Made by a program: the position numbers and the translations under genes
Assembly (NCBI GenBank): GCA_964476045.1
Contig: CAYYYJ010000006.1
Span: forward strand, 1 to 42,199
Origin: CAYYYJ01 sp964476045
GTDB taxonomy: Archaea > Aenigmatarchaeota > Aenigmatarchaeia > QMZP01 > JACQNV01
Length of the DNA stretch: 42,199 bases
Direction: 5' to 3'
The notes under the pieces: model-generated
The model's database searches: none
Told to the model about the DNA's origin: nothing
The model's input: the letters and a program-made list of their open reading frames with translations, nothing else
Shown: one piece after another, positions 38,201-42,199 of the stretch
Layout of the letters: the number at the start of each line of letters is the position of its first letter
Numbering within the stretch: position 1 is the first letter of the stretch

Positions 38201-38563
38201 TCAGAACAACCTGAATTTTCTACTGCATGAATAGAATTTCTTGTCGGCTTTTATATCACAATACGCTTCTATTGGTTTCCTTTCCTTGAAATTGAATTTT
38301 AGAGTGAGATAAGCTTCATCTATGTTTTTCGAAGACCCATTTATTTTTTTCAATTCCAGCAAAAACCATTCATGGAGTTTGTCCATGAATTTTATTCTTA
38401 TCGGTTTCTCTTTTCCGTTTGAAACAGAATTATTCTTCAAGTCAATTATCCACTCCCCGATTTCGGGTAAATCCTCCTTTTGTAAAGAGTCATAATGAAA
38501 AGGGCCGCTTGCAACCATGTCACACAAATTATACGCTACGCCTTTGAGGCTTTTGAATTTCAT
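38201..38563 (-). CDS. Hypothetical protein, 120 aa
   Basis: An alpha/beta protein with strands GEWIIDLKNN, KPIRIKFMDKLHEWFLLELK and YLTLKFNFKERKPIEAYCDI, and a C-terminal CSRKFRLF. No catalytic motif is visible and I recognise no family. It lies between SRP54 and a small helical ORF and is coupled to the latter. Together they sit next to the DUF433/DUF5615 pair, so a defence or toxin-antitoxin context is possible. Confidence 0.6.
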   Translation of the reverse strand: MKFKSLKGVAYNLCDMVASGPFHYDSLQKEDLPEIGEWIIDLKNNSVSNGKEKPIRIKFMDKLHEWFLLELKKINGSSKNIDEAYLTLKFNFKERKPIEAYCDIKADKKFYSCSRKFRLF

Positions 38564-38589
38564 AATATGATCCAGACTTGATTAGTTGT

Positions 38590-38611
38590 AGTCCCCTTTC
38601 TAAAGAAAAGG
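38590..38611 (-). terminator. Weak hairpin after srp54
   Basis: Read on the minus strand just after the srp54 stop, CCTTTTCTTTAGAAAGGGG folds into a short imperfect A/T-rich hairpin. It may mark the transcript end, but the evidence is slight. Confidence 0.3.
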
Positions 38612-39937
38612 CTAGATTTTCATCCCCATCTGTTTTGCAATTTGTGCGAACTGTCCCCGCTTCAGCGATTTCCCGCCGCCCATGCTTTTCATCATCTTTT
38701 TGATCTTTTCGTAATTTTTGATTAAGTTTTTCACATCCTCTGGTTTTGTTCCAGAGCCTTTTGCGATCCTCACAGCTCTTGCCTGCTTGATGAGTTCAGG
38801 GTTCTTCCTTTCCTCTGCTGTCATTGACTGGATCATAAATCCCCATTTTTTCATTTTCCCTTCCTGTACATCAAGCATGTTACTAGGTATTTTTGCCTTA
38901 GACAAGCCTGGGATCATTCCGGCTAAGGAAGACAAAGATCCCATTTTCTGCATCCCTCCTATTTGTTCTATGAAATCTTCCAGAGTGAATTCCCCTGTCG
39001 CAATTTTTTGCGCTTTTTTCTCGTCTAACCCAACGTCCTTTGCTTTTTCTAAGAGTCCCTGTATATCCCCGTAACCTATCAGTTTTGAAACAAATCTTTT
39101 TGGATCATACTCCTCAAACGCATCCATCTTCTCTCCGACTCCAATGAACTTTACTTTTGCTCCTGTGACAGAAGCAGCTGACAGCGCACCACCGCCTTTT
39201 GCTGTGCCATCGAGTTTAGTGACAATAATCCCAGTAATCCCAACCAGCTTTACAAATTCAGACCCTTGTTTTTTAGCAGCCTGTCCAATATCTGCAGGGA
39301 TGACCAAAAGAACTTCGTCTGCTTTCACCAGTTTTGCCATGTTTGTTAGCTCTTTTGCCAATTCTGAATCCAACGCATTCCTCCCTGCTGTATCAAAAAT
39401 CAGGACATCTTCTTTAGCCTGCCTCAACGCATTTTGTGCAACATCCTCTGCCTTCTTCCCTTCTGTGTAAACTTTTATTTCAAGCTGTTCACCAATCTGT
39501 TTCAACTGATCTTTTGCAGCTGGCCTGTGGACATCGCAGGCGACTAGGCCGACAGACAGACCCCGTGTCTTAAACCATCTTGCAACCTTTCCTGCTGTTG
39601 TAGTCTTTCCAGAACCGAAAAGTCCTATGAGCATTATTTTCTGCGGCTTTACTTGCAGGTCGCCTTTTTCAGAGCCAAGGAAATTGACAAGTTCGTCATA
39701 AAGAGTTTTGATGAAAACTTCCTTTAAAGTAAGCCCAGGAGGCGGCTTGGATTTCAGTATTTTTTCTTTCAGATTTTTAGAGAGCACAGAAACAAGAGCA
39801 ACATCAACATCAGCTTGCAGAAGCGACCGCTGTATCTCTAGGACAACCCTGTCCACAGCTTCTTTATCTACAACACCGAGGCCTGCTATTTTCTTGAACG
39901 TGTCTTTAAGGCCAGAGCTCAGTTTATCTAAAACCAT
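38612..39937 (-). CDS. srp54: Signal recognition particle protein SRP54
   Basis: A 441-residue GTPase of normal archaeal length. The N domain is at 1-90. The G domain starts with LIGLFGSGKTTTAGKVARWF (Walker A, about 105-113), followed by GLVACDVHRPAAKDQL, VLIFDTAGRNALD, ITKLDGTAKGGG and the closing FIGVGEKMDAFEEYDPKRF. The Met-rich M domain (about 320-441) has FTLEDFIEQIGGMQKMGSLS, SMTAEERKNPELI and GSGTKPEDVKNLIKNYEKIK, ending KQMGMKI. It binds signal sequences and SRP RNA for membrane targeting. A palindrome shared with two other loci lies 64 bp before its start. Confidence 0.97.
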   Translation of the reverse strand: MVLDKLSSGLKDTFKKIAGLGVVDKEAVDRVVLEIQRSLLQADVDVALVSVLSKNLKEKILKSKPPPGLTLKEVFIKTLYDELVNFLGSEKGDLQVKPQKIMLIGLFGSGKTTTAGKVARWFKTRGLSVGLVACDVHRPAAKDQLKQIGEQLEIKVYTEGKKAEDVAQNALRQAKEDVLIFDTAGRNALDSELAKELTNMAKLVKADEVLLVIPADIGQAAKKQGSEFVKLVGITGIIVTKLDGTAKGGGALSAASVTGAKVKFIGVGEKMDAFEEYDPKRFVSKLIGYGDIQGLLEKAKDVGLDEKKAQKIATGEFTLEDFIEQIGGMQKMGSLSSLAGMIPGLSKAKIPSNMLDVQEGKMKKWGFMIQSMTAEERKNPELIKQARAVRIAKGSGTKPEDVKNLIKNYEKIKKMMKSMGGGKSLKRGQFAQIAKQMGMKI

Positions 39938-40000
39938 ACATATCGAATATTTGTTGGAAGGAGAGTATAAAAGTGTCGAACGCGATTTCGTTTTTCTAAT

Positions 40001-40013
40001 ATAACACTGTTAT
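40001..40013. repeat. Palindrome ATAACA-C-TGTTAT, copy 3 of 3
   Basis: The same palindrome as at 14255 and 30522, here extended to 17 bp (39999-40015), between the divergent srp54 (start 39937) and the 298-residue gene (start 40077). It is 64 bp from each start, so a bidirectional promoter element or operator is plausible. Confidence 0.6.
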
Positions 40014-40076
40014 ATAATTCACTCTCAGAGAAACAATACCATTATATTTCTTTTCACCATATTCTATCAGTATTTT

Positions 40077-40973
40077 ATGGATTCTAAACTTATTGTACCT
40101 GAGTTTACAGGATTTGGGATAGGAAATGAACATTTTGTTCTCGGAAGACGCCCTGTTAATACAAGATATAGTAGACTAGGCCTCGAGCATTTTTTATACA
40201 GGTTCCCATACTTCAGTCTCTCTAACCCAAGAGAAGAATTTCTTTTCGCAAAGATTTCTGGGAGAAAACTAGATCATCCTATTTATGTGGACCCAATTTT
40301 AGTGTCTGCAAATGTTCCAGTAGTAGGCCACCAGGAAGGACTGGGAAAATATTTTATCCAGGGCGCAGATCCCTATTTGGACGGGTTCGGAGAAACCAAA
40401 ACAGATCTTGTCCTTTCAGATGTCAGAATAGAAAGAAAAGAAAATACAATTTTAATATTAGCTGGAAATGCAAGGGAATTGAGATGCGAAGGCGAATCAA
40501 TACTTTTTGACCCAGAAGAGATTTGCGTAGTTGATGGTATTCCAATAAAGTCCGATAAACACGGAAAATTTTATCTCAAAAGAAAAAAGGGCATAAGGCC
40601 AGTTATAATGGCACCAGAACACAATCTAGATGCAACATCAGACTTCGATTATTTTGGAATAGTTAAACCTAGAATAAGGTTAGCGCAAAGAGACCAATCA
40701 ATCGACCCTAAAAAAATTATTGAAGGTCTTGTAGAAAGAGGCGATCTAATCCCATCCGAATCTTTAACCTACATGCGTAGCGGAGAGCATGCAGAAACAG
40801 CACACTCTGAACTAGTTGAGTATTTAGGCGTGTCAGGTTTAGTAACAGTTATAGAAATCGATGGCGATCATTTAGTTTTCTCAACTGAAGATCCTGAGAT
40901 TCGCGACCTGATAGAAACAATGGTCAGGCACAGAACACTGGAAAAAGAAAGAGTATATGTTTTCAATCATTAG
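40077..40973 (+). CDS. Hypothetical protein, 298 aa
   Basis: A soluble protein beginning MDSKLIVPEFTGFGIGNEHF, beta-rich in its first 150 residues (HPIYVDPILVSANVPVV, KTDLVLSDVRIERKENTILI, LFDPEEICVVDGIPIKSDKH). A possible helical/winged region follows at 210-298 (DPKKIIEGLVERGDLIPSES, AHSELVEYLGVSGLVTVIEI). No known motif or family is recognised. It diverges from srp54 and overlaps the end of hisS by 4 nt in convergent orientation. It shares the upstream palindrome with srp54. Confidence 0.65.
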   Translation: MDSKLIVPEFTGFGIGNEHFVLGRRPVNTRYSRLGLEHFLYRFPYFSLSNPREEFLFAKISGRKLDHPIYVDPILVSANVPVVGHQEGLGKYFIQGADPYLDGFGETKTDLVLSDVRIERKENTILILAGNARELRCEGESILFDPEEICVVDGIPIKSDKHGKFYLKRKKGIRPVIMAPEHNLDATSDFDYFGIVKPRIRLAQRDQSIDPKKIIEGLVERGDLIPSESLTYMRSGEHAETAHSELVEYLGVSGLVTVIEIDGDHLVFSTEDPEIRDLIETMVRHRTLEKERVYVFNH

Positions 40974-42199
40974 CCTTCTTTCAAAACCTTTATTAAATCC
41001 TCCAATGATCCAGTTCTTTCATTCCCGTTTTTCATACTCTTCAGCTTGAATTTTTCCTCTTTTAATTCTTTTTCCCCAACAAACAAAACAAAAGGGATTC
41101 CAGAACTGTTAGCATAACCTAACTGTTTTTTCAGATCTTTCCCGGAAATATCAAAAATAGAGCTTATTCCTTCAGCCCTAAGTTGTTGGCAGATTTTCAA
41201 AGCCTCTGGCCTGACACCATCGCTTACAGAGACTACAAACAGCTTTACAGGAGGCTCAAGCTTGAACATCCCCTTCTGTGACATTATCTCCACAATTCTT
41301 TCAAAACCAATACCTACCCCAATAGCAGGCGTATTCCTACCTCCGAAACTCTCAATCATATTATCGTATCTTCCGCCGCCGCCTAAGCTAACAGGAGTTC
41401 CAGGGACTCTGACTTCAAAAACAATTCCAGTATAGTATTCAAGCCCTCTTACAAGGCTCATGTCAAGCTGAATATTTTTATAACCGAAATTCTCAATCAA
41501 CCGCGAAATATTTTTCAATTCTTCTGCAGCTCTCTTGGCTTCAGAGCCCTTTATCCCCTTTACAGCCTTCTCAAACGCCTCGAATCCCCTGATTTTTATG
41601 AACCCAATTATTTTTTCAATTTTGTTTTTCTCGCTGATTTTTTCAGCAAGTTCTTTCCTCACACCGTCTTCACCTATCTTGTCCAGTTTATCTATCGACC
41701 TGAAAATCTCTGGTAAATCCGCAATACCAACAGATTTCAGGAACGCTTCGAGGAGCTTCCTGCTGTTCAGGCTCACGACAAAATCCTTGAAACCGAGAGA
41801 AGAAAAAATCTCGCATGTCAACGCAATTATTTCAGCATCAGCTTCTGGTTTAGTGGAACCAAATATATCAATATCGAATTGCTGGAACTCCCTCCATCTA
41901 AGGGCTTGCGGATTATCATATCTCCAGACCTTTCCGGTTGTGTATCTTTTAAAAGGCAAAGAAAGGTCTAACTTAGAAGAGACAAGCCTTGCTGTTGGAA
42001 CAGTCAAATCGAATCGCAGGCCCAACTCTCGGTCTCCTTGGTCTTTGAAATAGTAGAGCTCTTTCTTGATCGCATCCCCTGCTCCACCTTTAGCACAAAG
42101 AAGATCAAAGCTCTCTACAGCAGGCGTATCACTCGGAAGGAATCCCCACTTCTGAGCAGCTTTCTTCATAATATCCAGCACAAATTCCCTCTTGAGCAT
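40970..42199 (-). CDS. hisS: Histidyl-tRNA synthetase, 5' end outside window
   Basis: A class II aminoacyl-tRNA synthetase, 409 residues visible. Motif 2 is YTTGKVWRYDNPQALRWREF (near residue 86); the histidine-binding signature LVRGLEYYTGIVFEV and motif 3 GIGFERIVEIM are present. The anticodon-binding domain (LFVVSVSDGVRPEALKICQQ to the end) is complete. The ATG at the very edge (MLKREFVLDI) matches the internal '..PEEM.KRE' position of other HisRS, so about 10-20 N-terminal residues with the start of motif 1 lie beyond the window. It charges tRNA-His with histidine in the cytoplasm. Confidence 0.97.
   Translation of the reverse strand: MLKREFVLDIMKKAAQKWGFLPSDTPAVESFDLLCAKGGAGDAIKKELYYFKDQGDRELGLRFDLTVPTARLVSSKLDLSLPFKRYTTGKVWRYDNPQALRWREFQQFDIDIFGSTKPEADAEIIALTCEIFSSLGFKDFVVSLNSRKLLEAFLKSVGIADLPEIFRSIDKLDKIGEDGVRKELAEKISEKNKIEKIIGFIKIRGFEAFEKAVKGIKGSEAKRAAEELKNISRLIENFGYKNIQLDMSLVRGLEYYTGIVFEVRVPGTPVSLGGGGRYDNMIESFGGRNTPAIGVGIGFERIVEIMSQKGMFKLEPPVKLFVVSVSDGVRPEALKICQQLRAEGISSIFDISGKDLKKQLGYANSSGIPFVLFVGEKELKEEKFKLKSMKNGNERTGSLEDLIKVLKEG

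Noticed and set aside
1..42199. CRISPR array, rRNA genes or insertion sequence
   Set aside because: No regularly spaced repeats, no rRNA-like stretches and no transposase or terminal inverted repeats with target duplication were seen.
42170..42199. ATG at the window edge as the true start of hisS
   Set aside because: The residues after it align with an internal part of HisRS motif 1 region, so the real start should lie outside the window.

Overview
This 42.2 kb window looks like part of the genome of a small-genome archaeon, most plausibly of the DPANN group. The evidence is an archaeal information-processing gene set: SRP54, RNA polymerase subunit Rpo4 (RpoF) beside ribosomal protein L21e and DUF655, diphthine synthase, Pus10, ABCE1, an archaeal KH-domain zinc protein and a histidyl-tRNA synthetase. 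Two tRNA genes carry archaeal-type introns, many genes have a TATA box 23-30 nt before an ATG (leaderless transcripts), and many small proteins are unlike any family I recognise. The lineage below 'archaeon, probably DPANN' is inference.

Layout. 1-350: tRNA-Trp and tRNA-Thr on the minus strand, both intron-containing; tRNA-Thr appears to have two introns. 551-1243: a small antitoxin-like ORF converging on a frameshifted GNAT acetyltransferase. 1246-11640: a type IV pilus/archaellum-like secretion region with a TadC/FlaJ-type membrane platform, a membrane-anchored coiled-coil protein, a secretion ATPase interrupted by a 511-residue intein, two coiled-coil proteins on the plus strand, a decayed RHH/PIN toxin-antitoxin remnant and three small multi-pass membrane proteins, two of which are paralogs. 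11719-14673: a zinc-ribbon peptide and four unrecognised proteins, one with an HExxH motif. 14744-18118: diphthine synthase, a VapBC pair, a Yip1-like membrane protein, a KH protein and a C39-like protease. 18224-21079: ABCE1 followed 3 nt later by a rhodanese/metallo-beta-lactamase fusion.

21434-27684: five co-directional genes of mostly unknown function. They are two paralogous small proteins, a 550-residue protein, a large TIM-barrel metalloenzyme-like protein and a nucleotidyltransferase-HEPN fusion. Two of these genes have striking RNA structures just before the start codon. 27837-28952: a separate MNT/HEPN toxin-antitoxin pair with two inverted-repeat operators around its TATA box. 28978-34290: cytidylate kinase, an endonuclease IV-like protein, a degenerate metallopeptidase-like protein, a dolichol-kinase-like protein, a CBS protein and the L21e/RpoF/DUF655 cluster. 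34312-42199: a TrmB regulator with palindromic sites, Pus10, a circularly permuted GTPase, a DUF433/DUF5615 toxin-antitoxin pair, two unknown small proteins, SRP54, an unknown 298-residue protein and HisRS, which runs off the right edge.

The most notable observations are: (i) an ABCE1 whose iron-sulfur domain has lost exactly the four cysteines of one [4Fe-4S] cluster and kept the four of the other; (ii) a roughly 50-nt hairpin leader, ending at the ATG, shared by two unrelated genes 10 kb apart; (iii) a possible H-type pseudoknot ending 3 nt before a start codon in the unknown five-gene module; (iv) a 13-bp palindrome present three times; (v) a tRNA-Thr(GGU) with a non-canonical anticodon-stem intron plus a canonical one; and (vi) at least five toxin-antitoxin-type loci, two of them broken.
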